Assembly (NCBI RefSeq): GCF_018326425.1
Contig: NZ_AP024601.1
Location: 484,001 to 548,000, forward strand
DNA length: 64,000 nt
Direction: 5' to 3'
DNA from: Polycladomyces abyssicola
GTDB taxonomy: Bacteria > Bacillota > Bacilli > Thermoactinomycetales > JIR-001
Notes under the pieces: model-generated
Database searches by the model: none
What the model was told of the DNA's origin: nothing
Seen by the model: only the letters and a program-made list of their open reading frames with translations
Program-made: the position numbers and the translations under genes
Shown: positions 17,775-28,596 of the stretch, piece after piece
Position numbering within the stretch: the first letter of the stretch is position 1
Layout of the letters: every line of letters begins with the position of its first letter

Positions 17775-19382
17775 TTGAAATACGATCCGGTCCATTATCC
17801 CTATCCGTCGCGTCGAACCGTGATATACGCCAAAAACGGGATGGTTGCCACCTCGCAACCGCTTGCCGCTCAAGCAGGATTAGACATTCTGAAGAAGGGC
17901 GGAAACGCGGTCGATGCGGCAGTTGCGACGGCAGCTACACTGACTGTAGTGGAACCAACATCAAACGGAATCGGCGGAGACGCTTTTGCACTGATCTGGA
18001 CCAAAGGAAAGCTCTATGGATTGAACGCCAGCGGTCCGGCCCCGCGAAACCTGTCCGTCGACGCTTTAAAAAAGGCCGGAGTTGAACAAATTCCCAAATA
18101 TGGTTTTATCCCTGTGACTGTCCCCGGTGCACCTGCTGCATGGTCAGAACTGTCCACCAGATTTGGTCGACTCCCTTTTGCGGAAGTGCTCAAACCCGCC
18201 ATTGAATATGTGGAAAACGGATACCCGATTACGCCGGTGCTTGGAACCAATTGGGCCAGAGCGTTTCGGATATATAGTGAAAATTTGAAAGGGAGCGAAT
18301 TTCAATCATGGTTCGATACATTCGCTCCGGAAGGCAGGGCTCCTGAGATCGGTGAGATCTGGCGTTCACCCGATCATGCCAAAACATTGCAGTTGATTGC
18401 CGAAACGAACGCGGAATCGTTCTATCGCGGCGAATTAGCTGAGAAGATGGATCAGTTTTCGAGACAATACGGGGGCTATCTCAGATTGGAGGACCTGGTC
18501 GCATATCAACCGGAATGGGTGAATCCGATCCGTGTAAATTATCGCGGATACGATGTATGGGAAATCCCGCCAAACGGTCACGGGTTAGTAGCCCTTATGG
18601 CCTTGAATATCTTGAAGGGGTTCGATTTTTCAGAACGAGACACGGTCGATACGTACCACAAACAGATTGAAGCGATGAAGTTGGCTTACGTAGACGGGAA
18701 AAAATATATTGCAGATCCTCGTAAAATGTCCGTACGGGTAGAGGATTTGCTGTCGGATGCGTACGCGGAAGAACGTCGCCGTCAAATCGGAAAAGAAGCG
18801 TTGCAACCGGAACCGGGCCAGCCTCCCCAAGGAGGTACGGTCTATCTGTGTACTGCAGACAGGGAAGGTAATATGGTGTCCTTCATCCAGAGTAACTATA
18901 TGGGTTTTGGATCCGGTCTGGTTGTACCAGGCACCGGTATTGCTTTGCACAACCGGGGTCATAATTTTACTTTGGATCCTGACCATGACAATTGTCTCGA
19001 ACCCGGAAAAAAACCTTATCACACCATTATTCCCGGTTTTTTGACGAAAGACGGAAAGCCCGTGGGGCCGTTTGGAGTTATGGGTGGTTTTATGCAGCCG
19101 CAAGGGCATGTGCAGGTTGTGATGAACACGGTTGACTTTCATCTCAATCCGCAAGCGGCTTTAGATGCTCCAAGGTGGCAGTGGATAGAAGGGAAAACGG
19201 TAGAGTTGGAGCATACCACTCCGGCACATATTGCAGAAGCCCTTGCCCGTCTAGGACATGATGTCAAATGGGCGATGGGATCGGGCAGTTTCGGACGTGG
19301 TCAGATCATATGGAGAACGGATCATGGTGTTCTAGCCGGAGGAACAGAGCCTCGAACGGACGGACACATAGCGGCCTGTTGA
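17775..19382 (+). CDS. gamma-glutamyltransferase-family protein
   Basis: Ntn-hydrolase of 535 residues that would self-cleave before the nucleophile threonine in GGTVYLCTADREGNMVS (about residue 355). Other signatures are GGNAVDAAVATAATLTVVEPTSNGIGGD near the start and VTVPGAPAAW. There is no signal peptide, so unlike secreted Ggt it is probably cytoplasmic, like the YwrD group. The TTG at 17775 follows AAGGAGAG. It trails the chromate transporter genes by 14 bases. Its stop at 19380-19382 coincides with the right end of a degraded IS element, whose insertion may have reset the C-terminus. Confidence 0.85.
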   Translation: MKYDPVHYPYPSRRTVIYAKNGMVATSQPLAAQAGLDILKKGGNAVDAAVATAATLTVVEPTSNGIGGDAFALIWTKGKLYGLNASGPAPRNLSVDALKKAGVEQIPKYGFIPVTVPGAPAAWSELSTRFGRLPFAEVLKPAIEYVENGYPITPVLGTNWARAFRIYSENLKGSEFQSWFDTFAPEGRAPEIGEIWRSPDHAKTLQLIAETNAESFYRGELAEKMDQFSRQYGGYLRLEDLVAYQPEWVNPIRVNYRGYDVWEIPPNGHGLVALMALNILKGFDFSERDTVDTYHKQIEAMKLAYVDGKKYIADPRKMSVRVEDLLSDAYAEERRRQIGKEALQPEPGQPPQGGTVYLCTADREGNMVSFIQSNYMGFGSGLVVPGTGIALHNRGHNFTLDPDHDNCLEPGKKPYHTIIPGFLTKDGKPVGPFGVMGGFMQPQGHVQVVMNTVDFHLNPQAALDAPRWQWIEGKTVELEHTTPAHIAEALARLGHDVKWAMGSGSFGRGQIIWRTDHGVLAGGTEPRTDGHIAAC

Positions 19383-19870
19383 GACTCCACACGGTTGAAG
19401 TACCACAGGCACTCCCTATGGTCGCCGTGGGATTCTTGGGTTGTTCACGTCCTCAGTCCATTTCTGTTTTCGGACAACTCCCAAGTTCAGGGCTGTCTCA
19501 TCAGCCCATCCCATGCAGTTCTACAGCTGGGCTGTATGTACCCGCATGGGCGGGACACCAGCGACCAACGGAAGTGCCCGTGGTATTACCAGTGTCCTAG
19601 TTCCTTTTTTCACTCTTATGGTTTTACCCAGCGGGAGAGACTGGTTCGCCGCTGGAACCCCATACCATAACGTTTTCAAGGAACGGAACCCACTACCAGT
19701 GGGATGAGCACCGCTCATACGTTCGATTATACTTTCGATTATATTATAGACAAGTTGCTCTTGCCATCCCCACAAGGGGATTCCGAGCAACGCCCCTTTC
19801 ATCCAACGATTAAAATACCCCAACGGCACTTCCGATGGTCGCCGTGGGCTTTTAGCGGCAGTTTCTGTAA
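19378..19870 (-). mobile_element. degraded IS200/IS605 TnpB-type element(s)
   Basis: Reading the minus strand, the segment ends in CCCAAGAATCCCACGGC and CCGTGTGGAGTCTCAAC at 19378, matching the right end of the intact TnpB element at 2697. A second similar hairpin block (AAGCCCACGGCGACCAT) sits near 19830-19860 and a third weaker one near 19557-19580, suggesting nested or partial copies. No intact tnpB frame remains. A 102-residue open frame (19521-19829) has no recognisable nuclease motif. The left boundary of the original element cannot be placed. Confidence 0.6.
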
Positions 19871-20062
19871 TTACTCACTCTTGACAAAATGGGCGAACCA
19901 CTCGCGATTTCGGAAGCGGGTACGGATTTCCCGTCGAGCGACTCTTAACTGTTAGAGCGGAGACGGGAAATCGAATTTTTTATATCTTCTTCCAACTGGC
20001 AAAAACCCATTGTTTTCCTGTCAAACTGGTCGAACGAGAGACTATAAAAAGGATGGGATAAG

Positions 20063-20956
20063 ATGGGCAAGATTGTCGTGGTAGGCAGTTCCAGTATCGA
20101 CTTGGTGGTTACCTCACCCAAACGCCCCATCGCCGGCGAAACCGTCATCGGCGAATCGTTTCATATCGTCCCCGGCGGAAAAGGAGCGAATCAAGCCGTG
20201 GCGGCGGCAAGGGCGGGAGCCAAAGTAGAGATGGTCGGAGCAGTGGGGAACGACCAATTCGGCGACATGGTGCTGGACAATTTTCGAAAACAAGGTGTTT
20301 CTACAAAATTTATGAAATCGGTTACAAATGAAAGTACCGGTATCGCCCATATCGTCATTGCCGAAGGAGACAACAGTATCGTGGTTGTTCCCGGCGCCAA
20401 CAGCAAAGTCGATCGAAGTCTTGTGGATCGGGCAAAAGAAGCGATCAAAGACGCCTCAGTCGTTCTTTTGCAGTTGGAAATTCCTCTGGATACCGTGATG
20501 TATGTAGCTGATCTCTGCAAAAAATGGGAAGTTCCGGTCATTTTAAATCCGGCACCCGCTAAAATATTGCCTCTTGAGTTGGTTGAAAAAGTGACCTACC
20601 TGACACCAAATGAGCATGAATGCCGTGCAATTTTTAGGGACTGCGCGGATGTTGAAAAGCTTCTGAAACGGTATCCCAACAAAATCATTTTGTCGGAAGG
20701 TAGCCAAGGTGTCCGTTATTTTGACGGCGATCGATTTGTCCGCGTTCCAGCCCTGTCAGTGAACGTGGTTGATACAACCGGGGCGGGAGATACATTTAAC
20801 GGCGTGTTTGCCGTGGCGCTTTCCCAAGGGCTTCCCCTCAAACAAGCGATTCGCTATGGATGCGTGGCGGCGAGTCTGTCCGTGACCAAGCTGGGAGCAC
20901 AGGGGGGCATGCCCGCCATGGAGGAAATCCGCAAACATGTGGGGGATGAGTATTGA
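20063..20956 (+). CDS. rbsK: ribokinase / PfkB-family sugar kinase
   Basis: Protein of 297 residues starting MGKIVVVGSSSIDLVV. The PfkB signatures are VPGGKGANQAVAAARAGA near residue 40 and the catalytic anion-hole motif VVDTTGAGDTFNGV near 235. It would phosphorylate ribose at O-5 with ATP. No ribose transporter or RbsD gene lies beside it, so the substrate could be another sugar or nucleoside. The ATG follows AAGGATGGG. It is flanked upstream by IS remains and downstream by a terminator. Confidence 0.85.
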   Translation: MGKIVVVGSSSIDLVVTSPKRPIAGETVIGESFHIVPGGKGANQAVAAARAGAKVEMVGAVGNDQFGDMVLDNFRKQGVSTKFMKSVTNESTGIAHIVIAEGDNSIVVVPGANSKVDRSLVDRAKEAIKDASVVLLQLEIPLDTVMYVADLCKKWEVPVILNPAPAKILPLELVEKVTYLTPNEHECRAIFRDCADVEKLLKRYPNKIILSEGSQGVRYFDGDRFVRVPALSVNVVDTTGAGDTFNGVFAVALSQGLPLKQAIRYGCVAASLSVTKLGAQGGMPAMEEIRKHVGDEY

Positions 20957-21051
20957 AAAAGCTAAGATCTTGTACAGCGAAATTGACGTAGTGCTGACGA
21001 AAATGAGGCATACGGACACCATCTGGAGTTGATCAAGCAATCACACACGGA

Positions 21052-21085
21052 AAAGGAGCCTTCGATTTGGGAGGCTCCTTTTTCT
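21052..21085 (+). terminator. terminator after the ribokinase gene
   Basis: AAAGGAGCC / GGCTCCTTT form a nine-pair stem (21052-21060, 21072-21080), and the T-run continues to 21083. It isolates the aceBA operon from upstream transcription. Confidence 0.85.
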
Positions 21086-21178
21086 CTTCAAGGCTTTCTG
21101 ATATACAACAGCAAACCCCGTTACTACGCTCTTTACCACCGTGTGATCGGTTTTTTGTGACATTTTTCAAAAAAGGGC

Positions 21179-21207
21179 TTGTAGTCGAAATTGAACTGTA
21201 CTATAAT
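21179..21207 (+). promoter_or_regulatory. aceB promoter
   Basis: TTGTAG (21179-21184) and TATAAT (21202-21207) are separated by exactly 17 bases, upstream of the aceB start. It is the best vegetative-type promoter in this intergenic region. Confidence 0.65.
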
Positions 21208-21225
21208 AACAACCGTAAAAGTAAA

Positions 21226-21239
21226 CTGTATCAATACAG
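21226..21239. promoter_or_regulatory. palindrome CTGTATCAATACAG downstream of the aceB promoter
   Basis: A perfect inverted repeat (CTGTAT, CA, ATACAG) sits about 20 bases after the -10. It would lie at the very start of the transcript, a typical place for repression. The shape resembles sites of GntR-type regulators, but no such regulator is encoded nearby. Confidence 0.55.
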
Positions 21240-21268
21240 ATGAGTGACAGCGAAAGGGGGCTAAGGCG

Positions 21269-22873
21269 GTGCCGACGCAGACGATGCGTTATGCGGAAGG
21301 CGTCGAGGTGGAACGGGTTACCCCGACGTTTGCGGAAATCCTGACGCCGGAAGCAGTGGCATTTGTGGCCGGGTTGGAACGGAAATTCGGCGGGCGGCGA
21401 ATCGAGCTGCTTCAGCGGCGAGCCGAGCGGCAAAAACGGTTTGATGCTGGCGAGAAGCCGGGATTTCTCCCGGAGACGGAGGAGATCCGCAAAGGGGATT
21501 GGAAAATCGCACCCGTGCCCGAGGATTTGCAGGATCGGCGGGTGGAAATCACCGGACCTGCGGGAGACCGCAAGATGGTCATCAACGCGCTCAATTCCGG
21601 CGCGAAGGTATTCATGGCCGACTTTGAAGATGCCAACTCGCCCACTTGGGAAAACACGGTGGGAGGCCAGATTCACCTGCGGGATGCGATCCGTCGTCAG
21701 ATTGATTTCGTCACGCCCGAAGGAAAATCGTACAAACTGAAGGAAAAAACGGCCACCCTGATCGTACGGCCGCGCGGTTGGCATCTGGTGGAAAAACACA
21801 TGAAGGTGGACGGAAAACCGGTGTCGGCCAGTCTGTTCGACTTCGGCCTCTACTTTTTCCACAATGCCAGGGAGTTGATGGAGAGAGGATCGGGTCCCTA
21901 TTTCTACCTTCCCAAAATGGAGAGTCATTTGGAGGCGCGGCTGTGGAACGATGTTTTCGTGTATGCCCAAGAGCAGTTGGGCATTCCGCGTGGCACCATC
22001 AAGGCGACGGTGTTGATCGAAACGATTCTGGCCGCGTTTGAGATGGATGAAATCTTGTATGAATTGCGGGAACACGCGGCTGGTCTCAACTGTGGCCGCT
22101 GGGACTACATTTTCAGTTATATCAAAACCCTGCGCAATCACCCTGAAGTCATTCTACCTGATCGGGGTGACGTGACGATGACGGTCCCTTTCATGCGGGC
22201 ATACACTCAACTGACCGTCAAAACATGTCACAAGCGGGGAGCTCATGCGATTGGCGGGATGGCAGCGCAGATCCCGGTGAAAAATGACCCAGAAGCCAAT
22301 GAGCGGGCATTGCAAAAGGTACGCGAGGATAAGGAACGGGAAGCGCGTGACGGACACGACGGTACGTGGGTAGCTCACCCGGGACTGGTACCAGTGGCGA
22401 TGGAAGTGTTTGACCGGTTGATGCCGACGGCCAACCAAGTGAACCGCCAGCGCGATGACGTACAAGTGACGGCGGAAGAGCTGCTGGAAGTACCGACGGG
22501 AGTCATCACGGAACAGGGTTTGCGCAACAACATCTCCGTGGGTATTCAGTACCTGGAAGCGTGGCTGAGAGGATACGGTGCAGTGGCCATCAACCACTTG
22601 ATGGAAGATGCCGCCACCGCGGAAATTTCGCGAGCGCAGGTATGGCAGTGGATTCGTCATCCCAAAGGTGTGCTTGATGACGGGCGGAAAGTGACGGTAG
22701 AGCTGGTTGAAACGTTGTTGCAGGAAGAGCTGGACAACATCCGGCAGCAAGTCGGGGAAGAAAGCTTCCAAAACGGACGTTATGAAATGGCTGCCCGATT
22801 GTTTATGGAGTGGACCCGACAGGATGAGTTGATCGATTTTCTCACTCTGCCGGCCTATCAATATCTGGACTAA
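21269..22873 (+). CDS. aceB: malate synthase A
   Basis: Glyoxylate-shunt enzyme of 534 residues condensing glyoxylate with acetyl-CoA to malate. Visible features are [22 protein letters not shown] near residue 115, [14 protein letters not shown], the signature [19 protein letters not shown]-like stretch (here [16 protein letters not shown]), and GVRNNI-like [18 protein letters not shown]. The GTG at 21269 follows AAAGGGGG. It is the first gene of an operon with aceA, under the promoter and palindrome just upstream. Confidence 0.96.
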   Translation: MPTQTMRYAEGVEVERVTPTFAEILTPEAVAFVAGLERKFGGRRIELLQRRAERQKRFDAGEKPGFLPETEEIRKGDWKIAPVPEDLQDRRVEITGPAGDRKMVINALNSGAKVFMADFEDANSPTWENTVGGQIHLRDAIRRQIDFVTPEGKSYKLKEKTATLIVRPRGWHLVEKHMKVDGKPVSASLFDFGLYFFHNARELMERGSGPYFYLPKMESHLEARLWNDVFVYAQEQLGIPRGTIKATVLIETILAAFEMDEILYELREHAAGLNCGRWDYIFSYIKTLRNHPEVILPDRGDVTMTVPFMRAYTQLTVKTCHKRGAHAIGGMAAQIPVKNDPEANERALQKVREDKEREARDGHDGTWVAHPGLVPVAMEVFDRLMPTANQVNRQRDDVQVTAEELLEVPTGVITEQGLRNNISVGIQYLEAWLRGYGAVAINHLMEDAATAEISRAQVWQWIRHPKGVLDDGRKVTVELVETLLQEELDNIRQQVGEESFQNGRYEMAARLFMEWTRQDELIDFLTLPAYQYLD

Positions 22874-22898
22874 AACATAATGAAAGGATGCATGCAGC

Positions 22899-24179
22899 AT
22901 GATCGACCAAGCAGAAGTGAAAAAATTGAAGGAAGAATGGGAAAACGACGAGCGTTGGAAAGGAATTGAACGTCCGTATCAACCGGAAGACGTCCTTCGT
23001 CTGCGCGGTTCCATTCAAATCGAATACACCTTGGCCCGCAAAGGCGCCGAGCGCCTGTGGCACTTGCTTCACACCGAGCATCATGTGAAGGCCTTGGGCG
23101 CGTTGACCGGGAATCAAGCCGTTCAACAAGTCAAGGCCGGATTGAAAGCGATCTACCTGAGCGGATGGCAAGTGGCGGCGGACGCCAACTTGGCCGGCCA
23201 GATGTATCCAGATCAAAGCCTGTATCCGGCGAACAGCGTGCCGCACGTTGTAAAACGGATCAACCAAGCGTTGCAACGGGCCGATCAAATCGAACATGCG
23301 GAAGGAAAGTCCGATACTTATTGGTTTGCCCCGATTGTGGCCGACGCAGAAGCGGGATTCGGCGGTCCGCTCAACGTATTTGAGCTGATGAAAAGCATGA
23401 TTGAAGCGGGAGCAGCCGGGGTTCACTTTGAGGATCAGCTGTCCTCGGAGAAGAAATGCGGTCACCTGGGCGGAAAAGTGCTCCTGCCGACGCAACAGGC
23501 GGTTCGCAACTTGGTTGCCGCACGCCTCGCCGCTGACGTGATGGGTGTCCCAACCGTGTTGATCGCCCGGACCGACGCCAACGCCGCCCAACTGATCACC
23601 AGCGACGTCGATCCGCGAGATCAAGAATTCATCACAGGTGAGCGGACACCGGAAGGTTTCTTCCGTACACGGGGCGGATTGGATGCAGCGATCGCCCGCG
23701 GATTGGCTTATGCGCCGTACGCCGATTTGATCTGGTGTGAGACGTCCGAACCCAATCTGGAAGAAGCCCGTCGCTTTGCTGAGGCGATTCACGAGAAGTT
23801 CCCGGGCAAATTGCTCGCCTACAACTGCTCGCCCTCGTTCAACTGGAAGAAAAAGTTGGACGACGATACGATCGCCCGTTTCCAACATGAGTTGGGCGAA
23901 ATGGGCTACAAGTTCCAATTCATTACGCTGGCCGGGTTCCACACGCTCAATCACAGCATGTTCGAGTTGGCACGCAAATACCGCGACCATGGCATGACGG
24001 CCTACGCCGAATTGCAACAGGCCGAGTTTGCCAGCGAGCAGTACGGTTACACGGCCACGCGCCATCAGCGTGAAGTGGGGACCGGTTACTTCGATGAAGT
24101 GTCGATGGTGATCTCCGGCGGTAACGCCTCGACGACGGCACTGGAAGGATCGACCGAAGCCGAGCAATTCACCGCTTGA
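22899..24179 (+). CDS. aceA: isocitrate lyase
   Basis: Cleaves isocitrate to succinate and glyoxylate, feeding malate synthase encoded directly upstream. It has 426 residues, the usual size. The catalytic loop [13 protein letters not shown] contains the KKCGH motif, and [18 protein letters not shown] binds magnesium. With acnA in the same window, the enzymes from citrate through the shunt are close together. A strong terminator follows. Confidence 0.97.
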   Translation: MIDQAEVKKLKEEWENDERWKGIERPYQPEDVLRLRGSIQIEYTLARKGAERLWHLLHTEHHVKALGALTGNQAVQQVKAGLKAIYLSGWQVAADANLAGQMYPDQSLYPANSVPHVVKRINQALQRADQIEHAEGKSDTYWFAPIVADAEAGFGGPLNVFELMKSMIEAGAAGVHFEDQLSSEKKCGHLGGKVLLPTQQAVRNLVAARLAADVMGVPTVLIARTDANAAQLITSDVDPRDQEFITGERTPEGFFRTRGGLDAAIARGLAYAPYADLIWCETSEPNLEEARRFAEAIHEKFPGKLLAYNCSPSFNWKKKLDDDTIARFQHELGEMGYKFQFITLAGFHTLNHSMFELARKYRDHGMTAYAELQQAEFASEQYGYTATRHQREVGTGYFDEVSMVISGGNASTTALEGSTEAEQFTA

Positions 24180-24239
24180 TCGGTTTGAACAAGTCCTTTG
24201 CCCCTTTTGTCAACCCCTCCTAAGGAATTCTTCCATTTT

Positions 24240-24279
24240 CCCTTTCGGCACCGGATGGACTGCCGAAAGGGGTTTTTTT
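24240..24279 (+). terminator. terminator of the aceBA operon
   Basis: CCCTTTCGGCA / TGCCGAAAGGG is an 11-pair stem with a ten-base loop and seven T. It lies directly at the end of the convergent kinase gene. Confidence 0.9.
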
Positions 24280-24280
24280 A

Positions 24281-25171
24281 TCATCCCACGTAATGCCCGC
24301 AAATTCGGTCGATGTCGGGTCCGTACGATTCGCCGAACAAATTGAGATGCACCAACAAGTAATAGAGTTGGTACAGTGGCTTTCGATCCTCGTAACCGGG
24401 TTCCAGTGGGTATATCTCTCGGTAAGTCGCGTAAAAAGCCGATGGAAAGCCGCCAAAAAGTTCGCTCATGGCCAGATCCACTTCCCGGTGACCGTAATAT
24501 ACCGCCGGGTCGATCAGCCAAGGCAGATCCCCTTTTCCCGTCATCCAGTTGCCGCCCCACAAATCGCCATGAAGCAATGCGGGATGGATGTCGGTGACGT
24601 CCAACCATTCGTCCAGGCGATCCAACAGTCTGTTTAACCGTTTCGCTCTCGTAGAGGGAAGGCGGTGTTTTTGGGCGGCCAGTTGGATCTGGGGAAGCAA
24701 CCGTCGCTCTCGGTAAAAGTCGGTCCAGCTGTCCATCCAACCGTTTGCTTGCGGGAGAGGTCCGATGAAATTGTCCGCATCCAAGCCGTACGCTTTCTTT
24801 CGATGAGAGTGAAGCGTGGCCAGCATCCTACCCAACGCTGCGGCAGCATGGCGGGAGTAGCCTCCGGTACCCGATGTGGGAATCCACTCCATCAAGATCC
24901 AGCCGTCATGCTCATCACGGAATGCGTACACCTCAGGAACACGAGCCCCTGCATCGGCCAACAGACGAAGCCCGTCCCGTTCGGCACGGAAAAAACCGTC
25001 GGGGGCACCCTGTTTCCATTTGAAAAAATAGGTGTGTTGGTTCGTCTCAACCTGAAAGGCACTACTGATACTGCCCCCGGAAACCGGTTGAACGGATACG
25101 ATGGAATCAGGAGTTTCGCCAATGGTTTGCAACGCCTCATGTAAAGTGGACATGTCCGTATGAGAGTGCAT
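24281..25171 (-). CDS. fructosamine kinase-family protein
   Basis: Aminoglycoside-phosphotransferase-like kinase of 296 residues. Signatures are FKWKQGAPDGFFRAERDGLRLL (ATP-site lysine and the following helix), the catalytic LLHGDLWGGNWM and metal-binding WLIDPAVYYGHREVDLAMSELF. These are the FN3K/YniA group, which phosphorylate sugar amines on glycated proteins for repair. The ATG at 25171 follows AAGGAGG. A repair role would suit a thermophile, but that is inference. Confidence 0.85.
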   Translation of the reverse strand: MHSHTDMSTLHEALQTIGETPDSIVSVQPVSGGSISSAFQVETNQHTYFFKWKQGAPDGFFRAERDGLRLLADAGARVPEVYAFRDEHDGWILMEWIPTSGTGGYSRHAAAALGRMLATLHSHRKKAYGLDADNFIGPLPQANGWMDSWTDFYRERRLLPQIQLAAQKHRLPSTRAKRLNRLLDRLDEWLDVTDIHPALLHGDLWGGNWMTGKGDLPWLIDPAVYYGHREVDLAMSELFGGFPSAFYATYREIYPLEPGYEDRKPLYQLYYLLVHLNLFGESYGPDIDRICGHYVG

Positions 25172-25290
25172 ATGCTCCCTCCTTAGCTGAATCACGCTAC
25201 CCTTTTGATGTTTTATTGTAACAAACCGTGAACGTGTTTGCTGTTGGTGGAGGGACTGATATTCTTTGAATGATCGATATCATTGCTAAT

Positions 25291-25318
25291 AAAATAAAAA
25301 AGACCGCGAATGGCGGTC
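25291..25318 (-). terminator. terminator of cassette copy 2
   Basis: GACCGC / GCGGTC with a short loop (25302-25307, 25313-25318) is followed on the minus strand by TTTTTTATTTTA. Confidence 0.8.
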
Positions 25319-25343
25319 GATAGATACAGGAGGTTGGAGAATC

Positions 25344-25538
25344 TTAATTATTATTTGGATCTTTTTTCCGGCGTTTTTTTTCAACATCAATGTCGATATC
25401 AATGTCAATGATGTTGGTATTTCTGTTTCTGTTTCTGTTTCTGTTTTCATTTTCCTCTTCTTCTTCTCTTCTACGATGTCCCCAATCATGACCTTTCCAA
25501 TCTTGCCCTTTCAAATCAAAGTCTTTTTTCCAATCCAC
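25344..25538 (-). CDS. small charged protein with DIDIDID strand (cassette copy 2)
   Basis: Protein of 64 residues from a GTG with GAGGTGATATT upstream. The start MDWKKDFD is shared with the paralogue at 25895-26056. A Glu-rich run and an NRNRNRN run follow, then TNIIDIDIDIDVE, then a basic tail. Alternating hydrophobic and acidic residues suggest an amyloid-like or metal-binding strand. I recognise no family; a spore-surface role would be a guess. Conservation of both ends between paralogues supports it being a real gene. Confidence 0.6.
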   Translation of the reverse strand: MDWKKDFDLKGQDWKGHDWGHRRREEEEENENRNRNRNRNTNIIDIDIDIDVEKKRRKKDPNNN

Positions 25539-25557
25539 AATATCACCTCATTTGGAA

Positions 25558-25672
25558 TTAATAGACTGTTCTCTTTGGCACTGGCTTTTTTCGTTCTGCG
25601 TGTAAGGTACGAATTTGAGACTCTAGCCTTATCTAACCGACTGATTGGGCAGAGTTCGGGAAGAAATCTCAT
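25558..25672 (-). pseudogene. remnant of the coiled-coil gene (cassette copy 2)
   Basis: The ribosome site and ATG (25672) are kept, but the frame then diverges. The segment ESQIRTLHAERKK matches ESQIRALHAELKK of the intact gene at 26066-26278 in a different frame, and the part encoding VHVDLSILLKMLE is deleted. It is therefore a frameshifted, internally deleted copy. Confidence 0.7.
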
Positions 25673-25843
25673 CAAAGAAGCAATTAACCTCCTGTACCTT
25701 TTGCTTTATTCTATTCGGTTAACAAAGTATTGTTTGGGTTTCTCAACTAGGATAAAAGTAGATTTTTATATTGGTGGTGGTCTCCATGACTTTTGATCTT
25801 TTCAGTGACGATCGGCTCCGTGTCTATGGGACATCGCCAAGTC

Positions 25844-25865
25844 AAAAAGACCGCTTATTGCGGTC
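25844..25865 (-). terminator. terminator of cassette copy 1
   Basis: GACCGC / GCGGTC around a TTATT-type loop (25849-25854, 25860-25865) is followed on the minus strand by TTTTTGAC. It is the same stem as at 25302-25318, with a changed loop. Confidence 0.7.
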
Positions 25866-25894
25866 GATAGATACAGGAGGTTGGAAAGCCTTCA

Positions 25895-26056
25895 TTAGCC
25901 TTTGTATATCTTTTTTCTTATCTTGTAATCATCAACATCAATGTCGATATCAATATCAATAATGTTGATATTTCTGTTTTTGTTCTTGTTTTCATTGTCA
26001 TCATCGTGATCTTTTTTTCTCCGATCTTTCCGATCAAAGTCTTTTTTCGAATCCAC
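25895..26056 (-). CDS. small charged protein with DIDIDIDVD strand (cassette copy 1)
   Basis: Protein of 53 residues from a GTG (site GAGGTGATATC), beginning MDSKKDFDRKDRRKKDHDDD and containing NINIIDIDIDIDVDDYK. It is the paralogue of the 64-residue protein at 25344-25538. It shares the first eight positions and the IIDIDIDIDV core, while the linkers differ in length. Function unknown. It follows the coiled-coil gene by ten bases, so the two are co-transcribed. Confidence 0.55.
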   Translation of the reverse strand: MDSKKDFDRKDRRKKDHDDDNENKNKNRNINIIDIDIDIDVDDYKIRKKIYKG

Positions 26057-26065
26057 GATATCACC

Positions 26066-26278
26066 TCATCGGTGTTTTGCTCTGGATTTACTATAATGTC
26101 TATTCTGACGCTGTAACTTTTTCAGTTCAGCGTGTAAGGCACGAATTTGAGACTCTTGCCTTTCTAACATCTTCAACAAGATACTCAAATCGACATGGAC
26201 TTTGACGCGTGTCAAATTTTTATTCTCATTTTCATTTGTAGGCGGTGATCGGAAAGGATGCTCGTCAAAGAAAAACAT
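26066..26278 (-). CDS. small coiled-coil protein (cassette copy 1)
   Basis: Protein of 70 residues, MFFFDEHPFRSPPTNENENK then a heptad-like helix VDLSILLKMLERQESQIRALHAELKKLQRQ and a basic tail. A good site (AGGAGGTTAA) precedes the ATG. It looks like a short oligomerising protein. No family is recognised. The tandem decayed copy implies that one copy suffices. Confidence 0.65.
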   Translation of the reverse strand: MFFFDEHPFRSPPTNENENKNLTRVKVHVDLSILLKMLERQESQIRALHAELKKLQRQNRHYSKSRAKHR

Positions 26279-26542
26279 CGGGGTTAACCTCCTGTATCTT
26301 TTTCTTTATTCTATTCTGTTAATAAAATACTGTTTGGGTTTCAGAACCAGGGTAAAAGTAGATTTTTTAATAGGTCCTTCTCCGACCTAGGTTATTCTCG
26401 TCCTTCTCGGAAAACTCTGTTTTCCTTGTCTAGCATCGTTGGCTTAGGATGATCCGGTGCAACAAGTAACGTATGGTTTCTTGCGAACGCAAATGTGAAA
26501 AAAAAGCTCCCGCCAAATTCAGGCAGGAGCTTATGTTGTTGT

Positions 26543-28354
<1,812 letters not shown>

Positions 28355-28386
28355 TCAGGTGCATCCGATTCCGTCGCGTACGGGTA

Positions 28387-28419
28387 TGAAAAAAAGGACC
28401 GTACGCCAACGTACGGTCC
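28387..28419 (-). terminator. riboswitch-controlled terminator upstream of thiC
   Basis: On the minus strand the perfect ten-pair stem GGACCGTACG / CGTACGGTCC with a four-base loop is followed by eight T. It lies between the TPP aptamer and the thiC start, as expected of a transcription-terminating expression platform. Confidence 0.85.
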
Positions 28420-28447
28420 TCTCCCCTTCGAAATAAAGGATCGAATG

Positions 28448-28536
28448 CAGTTCCCTACGCTGGCATTACCCAGATCAGGTTAAACGGTCGGCGGTAGAGT
28501 TCCCCGCCCTCTCAGCCTGGCTCCTCCAAGCTCCCG
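28448..28536 (-). promoter_or_regulatory. TPP riboswitch aptamer (THI element)
   Basis: The minus strand carries the conserved THI core: CTGAGAGGG, then ACCTGATCTGGGTAATG (the classic TGATCTGG-TAATGCCAGC run) and CAGCGTAGGGAA. TPP binding would favour the downstream terminator and stop thiC expression. Confidence 0.95.
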
Positions 28537-28596
28537 TTGATATGCAGTTGCCTAACTTGAACTTAACACAGGATACCTGCCAGGTCAATGAGGAAG

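Larger units (their letters stand above)
25302..25771 (-). repeat. tandem duplicated cassette, copy 2 (decayed first gene)
   Basis: This block repeats the organisation and much of the sequence of 25849-26373: a conserved leader (AAAATCTACTTTTA region), a ribosome site ACAGGAGGTTAA, a coiled-coil gene (here broken), a GTG-started DIDIDIDV gene and a GACCGC...GCGGTC terminator. It is AT-richer than its surroundings. The duplicated terminator and leader show that the whole cassette was copied. Confidence 0.75.
25849..26373 (-). repeat. tandem duplicated cassette, copy 1 (intact)
   Basis: Intact copy of the two-gene cassette with leader, coiled-coil gene, DIDIDIDV gene and terminator. The leader around 26280-26373 is nearly identical to 25685-25771, including TTCTATTC and the GTTTGGGTTTC segment. 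Confidence 0.75.

Noticed and set aside
22842-24167. Minus-strand frame of 441 codons opposite aceA
   Set aside because: Antisense shadow of isocitrate lyase, with no motif of its own.
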